Part shown: positions 1 through 12,148 of the stretch, piece after piece
How positions within the stretch are numbered: the stretch's first letter is position 1
Layout of the letters: the number at the start of each line of letters is the position of its first letter
Source: Myxococcales bacterium
GTDB lineage: Bacteria > Myxococcota > Myxococcia > Myxococcales > Anaeromyxobacteraceae
Direction: 5' to 3'
DNA length: 64,000 nucleotides
NCBI GenBank assembly: GCA_021806645.1
Contig: JAJZQX010000019.1
Coordinates: forward strand, 1 to 64,000
Notes under the pieces: model-generated
Databases searched by the model: none
What the model saw: only the letters and a program-made list of their open reading frames with translations
What the model was told of the DNA's origin: nothing
Position numbers and translations under genes: made by a program

Positions 1-33
1 GTCCATTCCGACCCACATCGTTGTAGTTTTCAT
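1..33 (-). CDS. Start of probable IS110-family transposase (partial)
   Basis: An ATG on the minus strand at 33-31 is preceded by a GAGGAG ribosome site about 8 bases upstream and opens a frame reading MKTTTMWVGMD to the window edge. A short basic start followed by W-V-G-M-D is typical of IS110-family transposases, whose first catalytic aspartate lies in this V-G-x-D motif. Only 11 residues are visible, so the call rests on that motif and the ribosome site. Confidence 0.35.
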   Translation of the reverse strand, partial: MKTTTMWVGMD

Positions 34-141
34 TCGATCGGCTCCTCGTTTGCGGCTCTGGCCGCGGCCTTGCCGAGGCTAACCCGCGCTCAACGAGTGA
101 GCCGGTCGTTCCATACTGTCTAGCGCCCCGGCCGGACCGCC

Positions 142-1899
<1,758 letters not shown>

Positions 1900-2091
1900 C
1901 GGAAAGGGGGGCTCCTCGGTCTCCGGCACGGGTCGGGGGGGGGGGGACCGTGCGGGACCGCGGAATCCTAGTCGAAGGGGGCGTGGCCTCCAAGCACGGC
2001 GAGCGGGCGGCGCCACCGGGCCGGCGATACCGGGGTCGTCGGCTGGATCGCGCCCGGAGGCGCGGCTATGCTCGACTGCAAGGCGAGGACC

Positions 2092-2780
2092 ATGGTCCAG
2101 ATCAACAGCGACGCGCGAGAGTTGGCGATCAAGATCGTCTATTACGGTCCGGCGCTCTCCGGCAAGACCACCAACCTCCAGGCGCTCTACCAGAAGATCT
2201 CGCCCGAGGTCCGCGGCCGCCTCATGACGCTGGACACCAAGGACGACCGGACCCTCTTCTTCGACATGATGCCCGTCTTCTTCAAGACGGCGGCGGGCGT
2301 CAAGGTGAAGCTCCGGCTCTACACGGTGCCGGGCCAGGTGATCCACGAGTCCACGCGGCGCATCGTGCTGCAGGGGACCGACGCCGTGGCCTTCGTGGCC
2401 GACAGCCGGCGCGGCGAGGCGGCCGCCACGCTGGCCTACTGGAACAACATGCTGAAGAACCTGGAGGCGAACGGGCTCGACTACCGGACCCTGCCCGTCG
2501 TCATCCAGCTCAACAAGCGCGATCTGCCCGACGCGCGGCGGGAGGACGAGCTAGGCGACCTGCGCAAGGTGATCCGCCCGCCCATGGTGCCGGCGGTGGC
2601 GGTCCGTGGCGAGGGGGTGGTGGAGACGCTCTGGGCCCTGCTCACCCTCACCTACCGGAGCCTCGACCGCTCGATGGGGCTGGCCGAGCGCTGGAAGGTG
2701 AGCGAGCGGGAGTTCCTGGCGCGGGTCTTCGACCACGTGGACCTGCGCGGCACGCGGCTGCAGAACGAGGTGGCGCCGCG

Positions 2781-2784
<4 letters not shown>
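2092..2784 (+). CDS. MglA-like small Ras-family GTPase
   Basis: A 230-aa cytoplasmic GTPase of the bacterial MglA/Arf-like family. The P-loop is GPALSGKT near residue 20, the switch region holds TKDDRTLFFD, and the guanine-specificity motif is NKRD near residue 144. MglA proteins act as polarity switches in myxobacteria. I chose the ATG at 2092 because of the purine-rich AAGGCGAGG upstream; an in-frame ATG at 2068 would add eight residues without family similarity. It overlaps the next kinase gene by four bases (ATGA), so the two are translationally coupled. No MglB (roadblock) gene is adjacent, unlike the classical mglBA pair. It may therefore be a paralogue dedicated to the neighbouring kinase rather than the motility MglA. 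Confidence 0.85.
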
Positions 2785-4199
<1,415 letters not shown>

Positions 4200-4201
4200 C
4201 C

Positions 4202-5176
4202 GTGCCAGGCCCGTCCGGATCCGCCGGCGAGTTCGAGCTGATCGCCGCCTTCACCGGCCTGCTGCCGACCAGCGGCGAGGGGGTGCGGCTCGGTCCCGGC
4301 GACGACGCCGCGCTGCTCCAGCCGCCGCGCGGCGAGACGCTGGTGGCCACGGTGGACGCCGTCGTCGAGGGGGTCCACTTCGACCGGCGCTACACGCCGG
4401 GTGACATCGGCTGGAAGGCGCTGGCGGTCAACCTCTCCGACCTGGCCGCCATGGGGGCCAGGCCGCTCTGGGCGCTGGTGGCGCTGGGCGTGCCGCGCGG
4501 CGCGGCGGCGGCGCGGCTCCGCGGGATCGCCCGCGGGCTGGGGGCCTGCGCCCGGCTCCACGGGCTGGCGGTGGTGGGCGGCAACGTCACCCGCGCTGCG
4601 GAACTCTCGCTCACGGTGACGGTGCTGGGCGCGGTGGCGCGCGGCCGGGCGCTGCGGCGCGACGGCGCCAGGGCCGGGGACCTGGTGCTGGTCTCGGGGA
4701 CGCTCGGCGACGCGGCGCTCGGGCTCGCGCCGGACGCGGCCGCCTCGCTGCGCCGCCGCCAGCGCCGCCCCACGCCGCGCCTGGCCCTCGGGCTCGGCCT
4801 GCGCCGGCTGGCCACCGCCGCCATCGACCTCTCCGACGGCCTGGCCCAGGACCTCGGCCACCTCTGCGGCGCCTCGGGCGTCGGGGCCACGCTCCGCGCC
4901 GCCGACCTGCCCAGGTCGGCGGCGGCGCGCGCCGCCTGCGCGGGAAGGGCCGACCCGTGGGGGCCGGCGCTCAGCGGCGGCGAGGACTACGAGCTGTGCG
5001 TCACCGTGCCCCCGGCCCGGGTCGGCGCGGCCATGCGCGCGGCGGAGCGGGCCGGGGTTTCGCTCACGGTCATCGGCGAGGTCACGCGCGGCCACGGCGT
5101 CCGGGTGCTCGGGCCGGACGGCCGCACGCTGCCGGTGGGGCAAGGCCACGACCACCTCGCGCCCGGGCGGTTTTGA
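4202..5176 (+). CDS. thiL: Thiamine-monophosphate kinase
   Basis: A 324-aa ThiL, which phosphorylates thiamine monophosphate to the cofactor thiamine diphosphate using ATP in the cytoplasm. Family motifs appear in order: GPGDDAALL, TVDAVVEGVHF, KALAVNLSDLAAMGA, GGNVTRA, DLSDGLAQDLGH and SGGEDYELCVTVP. Length matches the family. The GTG at 4202 begins two bases after the upstream kinase stop, so the gene reads as part of that transcript although its role is unrelated. No other thiamine gene is in the window. Confidence 0.93.
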   Translation: MPGPSGSAGEFELIAAFTGLLPTSGEGVRLGPGDDAALLQPPRGETLVATVDAVVEGVHFDRRYTPGDIGWKALAVNLSDLAAMGARPLWALVALGVPRGAAAARLRGIARGLGACARLHGLAVVGGNVTRAAELSLTVTVLGAVARGRALRRDGARAGDLVLVSGTLGDAALGLAPDAAASLRRRQRRPTPRLALGLGLRRLATAAIDLSDGLAQDLGHLCGASGVGATLRAADLPRSAAARAACAGRADPWGPALSGGEDYELCVTVPPARVGAAMRAAERAGVSLTVIGEVTRGHGVRVLGPDGRTLPVGQGHDHLAPGRF

Positions 5177-5245
5177 CTTCCCCCGGGATCCACATAGGAT
5201 CGCCGCCACTCACGCGGCGCGGACTCCACCGCGCCGCTCGCCGAG

Positions 5246-6640
5246 GTGAACGTGGCACGGACTCCCCGTGACGAGCGACTCTCGACCCGGCCGTCGGCCC
5301 GCTGGCAGGACGTCCCCCACCTGCTGGCCGTCCGCGGGCGCGCCGCCGAGCTGCCGCTCCGGCCGACACCCAGCTCCACCGGCCTGAACGCGTCGCTGCA
5401 GGTCAAGCTGCTGCTGAGCTACGGCATCATCGGCGTGGTGCTGGTCTTCGTGGTGCCGCCGCTGCGCGAGGCGGTGCCCAACCCGTTCGCCGCCGGCGCC
5501 CTGGCCGTGCTCGGGACGCTGGGGCTCGGCTGGGTGCTCACCGTGGCCATCGCGCGGACCGCCCGCGTCGGCCGGCTCAAGGTCTCGGCCGTCGAGATCA
5601 GCCGTGGCGACCTCTCGAGGAGCGTGCTGGAGGAGCCGAACCAGGTCTTCCACGACGAGATCGACGACCTGACGGTGGCCATCGGCACCATGCAGGAGAA
5701 CCTGCGCGACCTGGTCTCGCGCATCCAGCGCACCGCCCAGTCGGTGGCCGAGAGCGCCAACGACCTGCAGTCGTCCGCCGAGGAGGTCAACGCCTCCACC
5801 GACGAGGTGGCCTCGTCGATGGAGAAGATCGCGGTGGGCGCCGGCCAGCAGTCGGACCTGGTGGAGCGGACCTCCAAGGTGATCGGCGAGATCGCCGCCT
5901 CCATCGAGCGGACCGCCAAGAGCGCCGAGGAGGCGGCCCGCGCCTCGGCCGAGACCTCCACCTCGGCCGGCTCGGGCGGCGAGGCGGCGCGGCTGGCCGG
6001 CGAGAAGGTGAAGAAGGTCTTCGCCCGCATCGAGGCGGCCAGCGAGCAGGTCTTCGCCTTCGGCGAGCGGACCAAGGAGATCTCCAAGATCGTCGAGGCC
6101 ATCACCCAGGTGGCCAACCAGACCAACCTGCTCGCCCTCAACGCCACCATCGAGGCGGCCCGCGCCGGCGAGTACGGGCGCGGCTTCGCGGTGGTGGCCG
6201 AGGAGGTGCGCAAGCTGGCCGACATCTCGGGGCGCTCCGCCGAGCAGATCTCCGGGGTGGCCACCGACATCTCCGGGCGCGCCGCCACGGTGGTGGAGAC
6301 CATGAAGGAGTCGGTCTCCGAGCTGGGCGAGGGGCGCGAGGACCTCAACGCCATCATCCGGGCGCTGGCCGACATCGCCCAGATCGCCCGCACCGGCGCC
6401 GACAAGGTGGGCGTCATCTCCGGCGCCGCCCGCGACCAGCTCAAGGGTTCGGCCGACATGGTGCAGGCCATGGACCACATCTCCGACGTGGCCAGCAGCA
6501 ACGCCGGCGCCACCGAGCAGGTGCGCAAGGTGATCGCCGAGCAGACCGCGGCGGTGGCGCAGATGGCCAGCGCCGCGCAGGAGCTGACCAACCTCTCCGT
6601 CGAGCTGCAGACAGTGGTCTCGCGGTTCCGGCTCGGGTAG
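5246..6640 (+). CDS. Methyl-accepting chemotaxis-like protein, no periplasmic domain
   Basis: A 464-aa chemoreceptor. Two closely spaced hydrophobic segments (about residues 52-72 and 83-108) anchor it with almost no periplasmic loop. They are followed by a HAMP-like stretch and a long helical signalling domain. The conserved hairpin tip is intact ([20 protein letters not shown], then [16 protein letters not shown]). Without an external sensor region it probably reads a membrane or cytoplasmic signal. It is first in a tight operon with CheW, CheY, CheA and CheC. Methylation sites may exist, but no CheR or CheB gene is nearby, so adaptation would need enzymes encoded elsewhere. Confidence 0.9.
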   Translation: MNVARTPRDERLSTRPSARWQDVPHLLAVRGRAAELPLRPTPSSTGLNASLQVKLLLSYGIIGVVLVFVVPPLREAVPNPFAAGALAVLGTLGLGWVLTVAIARTARVGRLKVSAVEISRGDLSRSVLEEPNQVFHDEIDDLTVAIGTMQENLRDLVSRIQRTAQSVAESANDLQSSAEEVNASTDEVASSMEKIAVGAGQQSDLVERTSKVIGEIAASIERTAKSAEEAARASAETSTSAGSGGEAARLAGEKVKKVFARIEAASEQVFAFGERTKEISKIVEAITQVANQTNLLALNATIEAARAGEYGRGFAVVAEEVRKLADISGRSAEQISGVATDISGRAATVVETMKESVSELGEGREDLNAIIRALADIAQIARTGADKVGVISGAARDQLKGSADMVQAMDHISDVASSNAGATEQVRKVIAEQTAAVAQMASAAQELTNLSVELQTVVSRFRLG

Positions 6641-6647
6641 GCACCCG

Positions 6648-7103
6648 GTGGGCACCGCTCCAGCCGAGCTGCCGGCGCCGCCCACCGGGCGACAGGTGGT
6701 CTTCAGCGTCGGGACCGAGCGCTTCGCGCTGCCGCTCTCCGCGGTGCGCGAGGTGGTGCCGCCGCTTCCGCCCTTCGCCCGGGTGCCCCGCGCCGGGGGG
6801 GCCGTGCGCGGCGTCATGAACCTGCGTGGCCGCGTGGTGGCGGTCGTGGACCTGGCCGAGCTGGTCGGGCTCCCGCCCCAGCCGCTGCTGAGCGGCCACG
6901 GGCAGGTGCTGATCCTCGACCGGGAGAAGCGGGCCATGGGGCTGCTCATCGGCGTGGTCCTGGGCGTGGAGCTGCTGGCGCCGGCCGCGGAGGGCGGCGA
7001 GGGGGTGGTGGCCGGGGTCGCCGTCGGGCGGGCCGGCGCGGTCACCTTGCTGCGGGTCGAGCCCCTGGCGGCCGCCGCCGCGGCGCTCTTCGGGGGCGGG
7101 TGA
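6648..7103 (+). CDS. cheW: CheW-type coupling protein
   Basis: A 151-aa CheW adaptor that links the chemoreceptor tip to CheA. The CheW fold is visible in QVVFSVGTERFALPLSAVREVV, then VRGVMNLRGRVVAVVDLAELVG. It starts with GTG seven bases after the receptor stop and runs close to the CheY gene, so it is the second gene of the chemosensory operon. The C-terminal tail is Ala/Gly-rich and unremarkable. Confidence 0.9.
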   Translation: MGTAPAELPAPPTGRQVVFSVGTERFALPLSAVREVVPPLPPFARVPRAGGAVRGVMNLRGRVVAVVDLAELVGLPPQPLLSGHGQVLILDREKRAMGLLIGVVLGVELLAPAAEGGEGVVAGVAVGRAGAVTLLRVEPLAAAAAALFGGG

Positions 7104-7171
7104 TCCGACTCCGCCTTGTCGGGCTCGCGCCAGCGGTGTTAGCTTCAGGCGCCGGGGAGGCGCCCAAGACC

Positions 7172-7540
7172 ATGCCGAAGAGAGTCCTGATCGTCGACGA
7201 CGCGATCTTCATGCGGAACATGATCAAGGACATCTTCGCCGGGTCCGGCTTCGAGGTGGTCGGCGAGGCCGCCAACGGGCTGGAGGCGGTCGAGAAGCAC
7301 AGGGAGCTGAAGCCCGACCTCACCACCATGGACATCGTGATGCCGTTCAAGAGCGGCATCGAGGCCACCCGCGAGATCATCAAGGGCGACCCCCGCGCCG
7401 TCATCGTCATGTGCTCCGCGCTCGGCCAGGAGTCGCTGGTGATGGAGGCCATCGAGGCGGGCGCCAGCGACTTCATCGTCAAGCCGTTCAAGGCCGAGGA
7501 CGTCCTCTCCGTCGTCAAGAAGGTCCTGGGCGAGGTGTAG
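7172..7540 (+). CDS. CheY-like single-domain response regulator
   Basis: A 122-aa receiver domain with no output domain. Acidic residues D9 and D10, phospho-acceptor D54 in TMDIVMP, switch Ser in MCSALGQ and the invariant Lys in FIVKPF (K104) are all present. I chose the ATG at 7172 (MPKRVLIVDD), with GGGGAGG upstream; a longer frame beginning at 7100 would add 24 residues of non-family sequence. CheA downstream would phosphorylate it and the CheC-like protein would dephosphorylate it. The target (motor, motility or development) is not encoded here. Confidence 0.92.
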   Translation: MPKRVLIVDDAIFMRNMIKDIFAGSGFEVVGEAANGLEAVEKHRELKPDLTTMDIVMPFKSGIEATREIIKGDPRAVIVMCSALGQESLVMEAIEAGASDFIVKPFKAEDVLSVVKKVLGEV

Positions 7541-7571
7541 CGCCCCCACCAACCGGTCCGGCCCCGCGCCG

Positions 7572-9557
7572 ATGGACCTCTCACGCTACCTCTCGCTCTT
7601 CGTCGGTGAAGCCGCCGAGCACGTCGCCGGCCTGTCGCACGGGCTGGTGGCGCTGGAGCAGTCGGTCAGCACCGGCTCGGACGCCGGGCCGGTCATCGAC
7701 GGCATCTTCCGCCACGTCCACAGCGTCAAGGGGATGAGCGCGTCGATGCAGCTCGACGGGATCGCCACCCTGGCGCACCGGGCCGAGGACCTGGTCGATC
7801 TCTACCGGCGCCACCTGGCCAGGGCGGAGCCGGCGGCGGTGGACGCGCTGCTGGCCACCTGCGACGCGCTGCAGGAGATGATCGCGGCCGCCGCCCTGGG
7901 CCAGAAGCCCGCGCCCGACCCGGCGCTGCTGGACCGGCTCGGAGCGCTGACGCGCCAGGCCCTCGATGGCCGCGCCGCCCAGGCCGAGCCGGCGCCCGGG
8001 CCGGCCCGGGCGCCCGTGCCCCCTCCCGCGCCGCCGCTCGCGCCGGTCCTTCCCGCCGAGCCTGAGCCGGCGCTGAAACCGGGGCCGCGCCGCCTCGAGG
8101 TGGAGGTCGAGGTGGCCGCGGCCTGCCCGGTGCCGGCGGTGCGCGCCTTCCTGGTGGTGAAGAAGCTGGCGGCGTTCGGGTCGCTGGTCGGCTCCACGCC
8201 GACGGTCGAGGAACTCAAGGCCGGCCGACTGCCCGGCAAGAAGCTCACCGTGGTGCTGGAGAGCGCCGACCCGCTCGACCGGATCGAGCGGGCCCTCTCG
8301 CAGATCTCCGATCTCGGCGCCGTCGTCATCCGTGCCCAGGACGGGCAGGTCTCCACGCCGGCCCGGGCCCCCGCCGCGCCGGCCCAGCCGGCCGCCGCCG
8401 AGTCCAGCCGCACCGTGCGGGTGAGGACCGAGGTGCTCGACGGCTTCGTGGACACGGTGGGCGAGCTGCTGATCGCCACCGCCCGGATCCGCGAGGTGGG
8501 ACGGGCGCTGCCGCCGGGGCTCCGTCCGCTCCTCGACGAGGGGGTGGATCGGCTCCACGCCATCGTCAAGGAGCTCCACGGCCAGCTCATGGGCGTCCGC
8601 ATGACGCCGCTGGCGGTGGTGACCGAGCGGCTGCCGCGCATCGCCCGCGACGTGGCCCGCAAGCTGGGGCGGCAGGTGGAGGTGGAGGTGCAGGGCGCCG
8701 AGATCGAGCTCGACCGGGCCATCCTCGAGGAGCTCTCCGACCCGCTGCTCCACCTGCTGCGCAACGCCGTGGACCACGGCATCGAGCCGCCCCACCTGCG
8801 GTTGCTGGCCGGCAAGCCGGCCACCGGCCGGATCACCATCTCGGCGCGGCGCGACCGCGACCGGGTGGTGCTCGAGGTCGCCGACGACGGCAAGGGGATG
8901 AGCGCCGGCCGCCTGCGCGAGGCGGCGGTGCGGCGCGGCGCGCTCGACGCGGAGCAGGCCGCGGCGCTCACCGAGCGCGAGGCGCTGGCGCTGGCCACCC
9001 TGCCCGGCGTCTCCACCGCGGAGGAGGTCACCGACGTCTCCGGTCGCGGCGTGGGCCTGGACGCCGTCCGCAAGACGCTGGAGACGGTGGGCGGCACGCT
9101 GGAGCTGGAGAGCACGCGCGGCCTGGGCACCCGCATCACCCTGCGGCTGCCGCTCACGGTGGCGGTGCAGCCGGTGCTGCTGGTGCGGGTGGGCGAGGAG
9201 GTGCTGGGGCTCCCCATCGCCAAGGTCCACGGGGCGGTCCAGGTCCTCTACGGCGCGCTCGACCGGAGCCGCGGCGCGCCCGTCCTCCCCTACGACGGCG
9301 AGCTGGTGCCGGTCCACGACCTCGCCGCGCTGCTCGGCTTCGACTCGGCGGGGCGCGACGAGCGGGCCGTGGTGGTGGCGGACGGCGCCGACGGGCGCAT
9401 CGGGCTGGTGGTGGACGGGCTGCTGGGCCAGCACGAGGCGGTCTTGAAGCCGCTCGGCCCGCCGCTCCAGGCGGTGAGCGGCCTCTCCGCCGTCACCGTG
9501 CTCGGCACCGGGCGGCCGGTCTTCATCCTCGACGTGACCAGGCTGCTGGCCGCATGA
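7572..9557 (+). CDS. cheA: Chemotaxis histidine kinase CheA
   Basis: A 661-aa CheA. The Hpt domain carries the phosphorylated His in FRHVHSVKGM (H50). A Pro/Ala-rich linker and a P2-like region follow, then the dimerisation helices (RTEVLDGFVDTVGELLIA), the ATPase domain (N box HLLRNAVDHGIE, G1 DDGKGM, later GRGVGLDAVRK) and a C-terminal CheW-like domain. It would phosphorylate the CheY upstream on receptor input. Its stop overlaps the start of the CheC-like gene by four bases. Length and domain order are normal and nothing is missing. Confidence 0.93.
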   Translation: MDLSRYLSLFVGEAAEHVAGLSHGLVALEQSVSTGSDAGPVIDGIFRHVHSVKGMSASMQLDGIATLAHRAEDLVDLYRRHLARAEPAAVDALLATCDALQEMIAAAALGQKPAPDPALLDRLGALTRQALDGRAAQAEPAPGPARAPVPPPAPPLAPVLPAEPEPALKPGPRRLEVEVEVAAACPVPAVRAFLVVKKLAAFGSLVGSTPTVEELKAGRLPGKKLTVVLESADPLDRIERALSQISDLGAVVIRAQDGQVSTPARAPAAPAQPAAAESSRTVRVRTEVLDGFVDTVGELLIATARIREVGRALPPGLRPLLDEGVDRLHAIVKELHGQLMGVRMTPLAVVTERLPRIARDVARKLGRQVEVEVQGAEIELDRAILEELSDPLLHLLRNAVDHGIEPPHLRLLAGKPATGRITISARRDRDRVVLEVADDGKGMSAGRLREAAVRRGALDAEQAAALTEREALALATLPGVSTAEEVTDVSGRGVGLDAVRKTLETVGGTLELESTRGLGTRITLRLPLTVAVQPVLLVRVGEEVLGLPIAKVHGAVQVLYGALDRSRGAPVLPYDGELVPVHDLAALLGFDSAGRDERAVVVADGADGRIGLVVDGLLGQHEAVLKPLGPPLQAVSGLSAVTVLGTGRPVFILDVTRLLAA

Positions 9558-10141
9558 GCCTCGCCCCGCGCCACGTGGACGCCTTGCAGGAGCTGGCCAC
9601 CATCGGCTGTGGCGCCGCCCTGACCGCGCTGGCCCGGCTGACCGGGCTGCGGCTCGACATGGACGTCCCCGAGTCCTGGATCGGCACCAGCGCCGGCGCC
9701 ATCGGCGACTTCCTCGGCGCCATGGGCGGCGACCTGGTGGCCGTCGGCGTCCGCCTGGAGGGGCCGCTCACCGGCCACCTGCTGCTGGCGCTCCCCGAGC
9801 GCGACGCCGAGGCGATGGCCGCCGCGCTGGGCGCGCCGGCGCCGGGGGGGGTCTTCGGCCCCATGGCCGAGAGCGGCCTGATGGAGTGCGGCAACATCGT
9901 GGGGAGCGCCTTCGTCACCGCGGTGGCGCGGCTGGTGAACCAGACGCTGCTCCTCTCCGTCCCCACCTTCGCGCGCGGGAGCGGCAAGGCCTGCGTGGAG
10001 CGGCTGGTGGACCACGCCGGCTCGGTGGCGCTGGCGGCCCGCTTCACCAGCGCCGGGGTGTCGCGGCTGGAGGGGCTCATCCTGGTCATGCCCGAACCGG
10101 CCGGGATCGCGCGACTCCTCGAGCACCTCGACCCGCGCTAG
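9554..10141 (+). CDS. cheC: CheC-family CheY-phosphate phosphatase
   Basis: A 195-aa CheC/CheX/FliY-family protein. The consensus active site (D/S-x3-E-x2-N-x22-P) is matched exactly in the second half by S107, E111, N114 and P137. The first half has D9, E13 and P39, but the Asn is Thr (T16), so only the second site looks catalytic. It would remove phosphate from the operon's CheY. The start codon overlaps the cheA stop (ATGA). It is the last gene of the operon and the only visible off-switch in the absence of CheZ, CheR and CheB. Confidence 0.85.
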   Translation: MSLAPRHVDALQELATIGCGAALTALARLTGLRLDMDVPESWIGTSAGAIGDFLGAMGGDLVAVGVRLEGPLTGHLLLALPERDAEAMAAALGAPAPGGVFGPMAESGLMECGNIVGSAFVTAVARLVNQTLLLSVPTFARGSGKACVERLVDHAGSVALAARFTSAGVSRLEGLILVMPEPAGIARLLEHLDPR

Positions 10142-10156
10142 CGGAGACCCGGGACC

Positions 10157-10900
10157 ATGGACGAGCTCGCCCTCCGCCGCCTCCTTCTACGCGTGGCCCG
10201 CGGCACCACCCCGCTCGACGAGGCGGTGGCCAGGCTGCGTGAGGCGCCCATTCACCGGCTCGGCGACATGGCCACGCTCGACACCCACCGGGCTCTGCGC
10301 CAGGGGATGCCGGAGGTGGTGCTGGCCGAGGGCAAGACCGCCGCGCAGGTGGCGGCCATCGCCCGCAAGCTGGCCGCGCACGGGCCGCTGCTGGTGACGC
10401 GGCTCGCACCCGGGAAGGCGGGGCCGGTGAAGCGGGCCGTGAAAGGGTCGATCTACGATCCGGTCTCGCGGACGCTGCGCCGCGGCCGCATGGAACTCGC
10501 CACCACCGGGCCGGTGGCGGTCTGCTGCGCCGGCACCAGCGACGTGCCGGTCTGCGAGGAGGCGGTGGCCACGCTGGAGGTGATGGGCGTGGAGGCGCTG
10601 CGCGTCTACGACGTGGGCGTGGCGGGGCTCCACCGGCTGCTGGCCCGGCGCGGCGAGCTGACCCGGGCCCGGGCGGTGGTGGTGGCGGCCGGGATGGAGG
10701 GGGCGCTGCCGAGCGTGGTGGGTGGCCTGGTGGGCCGGCCGGTGGTCGCCGTCCCCACCTCGGTCGGCTACGGCGCCAGCCTGGGCGGCCTCGCGGCGCT
10801 GCTGGCCATGCTCAACTCCTGCGCGCCCAACGTCACCGTGGTGAACATCGACAACGGCTTCGGCGCCGGCTTCGTGGCCGGGTTGATCGCGCGGGGCTGA
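10157..10900 (+). CDS. larB: LarB: pyridinium-3,5-biscarboxylate mononucleotide synthase
   Basis: A 247-aa LarB. It carboxylates and hydrolyses nicotinic acid adenine dinucleotide in the first step of nickel-pincer nucleotide cofactor synthesis. The N-terminal helical region is followed by an AIR-carboxylase-like domain with AGTSDVPVCEEA, VVAAGMEGALPSVV and VPTSVGYG, all family signatures. It begins 15 bases after cheC and is followed at once by larC. LarE (sulfur insertion) and LarA (racemase) are not in the window. Confidence 0.9.
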   Translation: MDELALRRLLLRVARGTTPLDEAVARLREAPIHRLGDMATLDTHRALRQGMPEVVLAEGKTAAQVAAIARKLAAHGPLLVTRLAPGKAGPVKRAVKGSIYDPVSRTLRRGRMELATTGPVAVCCAGTSDVPVCEEAVATLEVMGVEALRVYDVGVAGLHRLLARRGELTRARAVVVAAGMEGALPSVVGGLVGRPVVAVPTSVGYGASLGGLAALLAMLNSCAPNVTVVNIDNGFGAGFVAGLIARG

Positions 10901-10921
10901 CGTGGTCCGCTGGCGCCCACC

Positions 10922-12148
10922 ATGGCGGGCCTCCTCCTCCTCCTCGAGCCCATCGGCGGCCTGGCCGGCGACATGTTCCTGGCCGCCGCGCTCGATCTGG
11001 GCGTGGACCGCGCCGCGCTGGAGGCGCGGCTGGCCAGCCTGAAGCTGCCGGGCTGGCGCCTGGAGGTGAGCCGGGTCCTGGTCAACGGCCTGGCGGCGAC
11101 GCACCTCGACGTCCGGCTGGAGCCGGCCCCGGGCCAGGCGCGGCGGCTGGCCGACCTCATCGCGGTGGTGGACGGAAGCGGCCTCTCGGAGCGGGCTCGC
11201 GCCACCGCGCGCGGCCTCTTCGAGCGGCTGGCCTGGGCCGAGGCCAGGGTGCACGGCTGCGCGGTGGAGGAGGTCCACTTCCACGAGGTCGGGGCGGTGG
11301 ACTCGATCGTGGACGTCTGCGGCGCGGTGGTGGCGCTGGAGCTGCTGGGCTGGCCGCGCGCGCTGGCGGCGCCGCCGGAGCTGGGGACCGGCTTCGTCAC
11401 CACCGCCCACGGCCGCCTGCCGGTGCCGCCGCCGGCGGTGCTGGAGCTGCTCACCGGGCTGCCGGTGCGGCCGGGCGGGCCGCCGGGAGAGGCGGTCACC
11501 CCCACCGGCGCGGTGCTGCTGGCCGGCCTCTTCGAGGTGGGGCCGCTGCCTCCGCACCGGCCCCTGCGGGTCGGCTACGGGGCCGGGACGGCGCGCTGGC
11601 CGGATCGGCCCAACGTCGTCCGCTTGACGCTGGGTGAAGCGGCGCCCGGCCTGGGGCCGGACGAGCCGCTGCTGGTGGTGGAGTGCAACCTCGACGACGG
11701 CTCCGGGCAGCTGGCGGCCCGCGCCATCGAGGCGGCGCTCGAGGCCGGCGCGCTCGACGCCTGGGCGGCGCCGCTCACCATGAAGAAGGGACGGCCCGGC
11801 CTGCTGCTCGGCGCCCTCTGCGAGCCGGGCCGGCGCGACCCCGTGGCGCGCGCCTTTCTCACCGAGACCACCACGCTGGGGGTCCGCTTCACGCGCGTGG
11901 AGCGGCAGGTGCTGGAGCGCGAGCTCCGCGAGGTCGAGACCCGGTACGGGACGGTCCACGTCAAGCTGGCCCGGCTCGACGGGCGGGTGGTCAACGCCCA
12001 GCCGGAGTACGATGACTGCCTGGCCCGGGCGCGGGAGCGGGGCGTGCCGGTCAAGGAGGTGCTGGCCGAGGCGGCCAGCGCCTGGCGGGCGTCGCGGCGG
12101 GGGCCGGTGGGCGCGGCGGAAGGAGGAGGGGGAGATGGAGCAGCCTGA
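10922..12148 (+). CDS. larC: LarC: nickel-pincer cofactor cyclometallase
   Basis: A 408-aa LarC, which inserts nickel into the pincer cofactor. The N-terminus has the family opening [20 protein letters not shown], the middle has [16 protein letters not shown] (His/Asp/Glu-rich metal site), and the C-terminal part has [11 protein letters not shown] and [10 protein letters not shown]. It is one uninterrupted frame, unlike lactobacilli where larC is split by a programmed frameshift. The last 14 bases overlap the start of the next kinase gene, so the operon continues. Confidence 0.9.
   Translation: MAGLLLLLEPIGGLAGDMFLAAALDLGVDRAALEARLASLKLPGWRLEVSRVLVNGLAATHLDVRLEPAPGQARRLADLIAVVDGSGLSERARATARGLFERLAWAEARVHGCAVEEVHFHEVGAVDSIVDVCGAVVALELLGWPRALAAPPELGTGFVTTAHGRLPVPPPAVLELLTGLPVRPGGPPGEAVTPTGAVLLAGLFEVGPLPPHRPLRVGYGAGTARWPDRPNVVRLTLGEAAPGLGPDEPLLVVECNLDDGSGQLAARAIEAALEAGALDAWAAPLTMKKGRPGLLLGALCEPGRRDPVARAFLTETTTLGVRFTRVERQVLERELREVETRYGTVHVKLARLDGRVVNAQPEYDDCLARARERGVPVKEVLAEAASAWRASRRGPVGAAEGGGGDGAA

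Noticed and set aside
1937-1947. G-run upstream of the first kinase as a phase-variation tract
   Set aside because: It lies in non-coding sequence at the kinase 5' end; in a G+C-rich genome an 11-base G-run alone is not evidence of switching.
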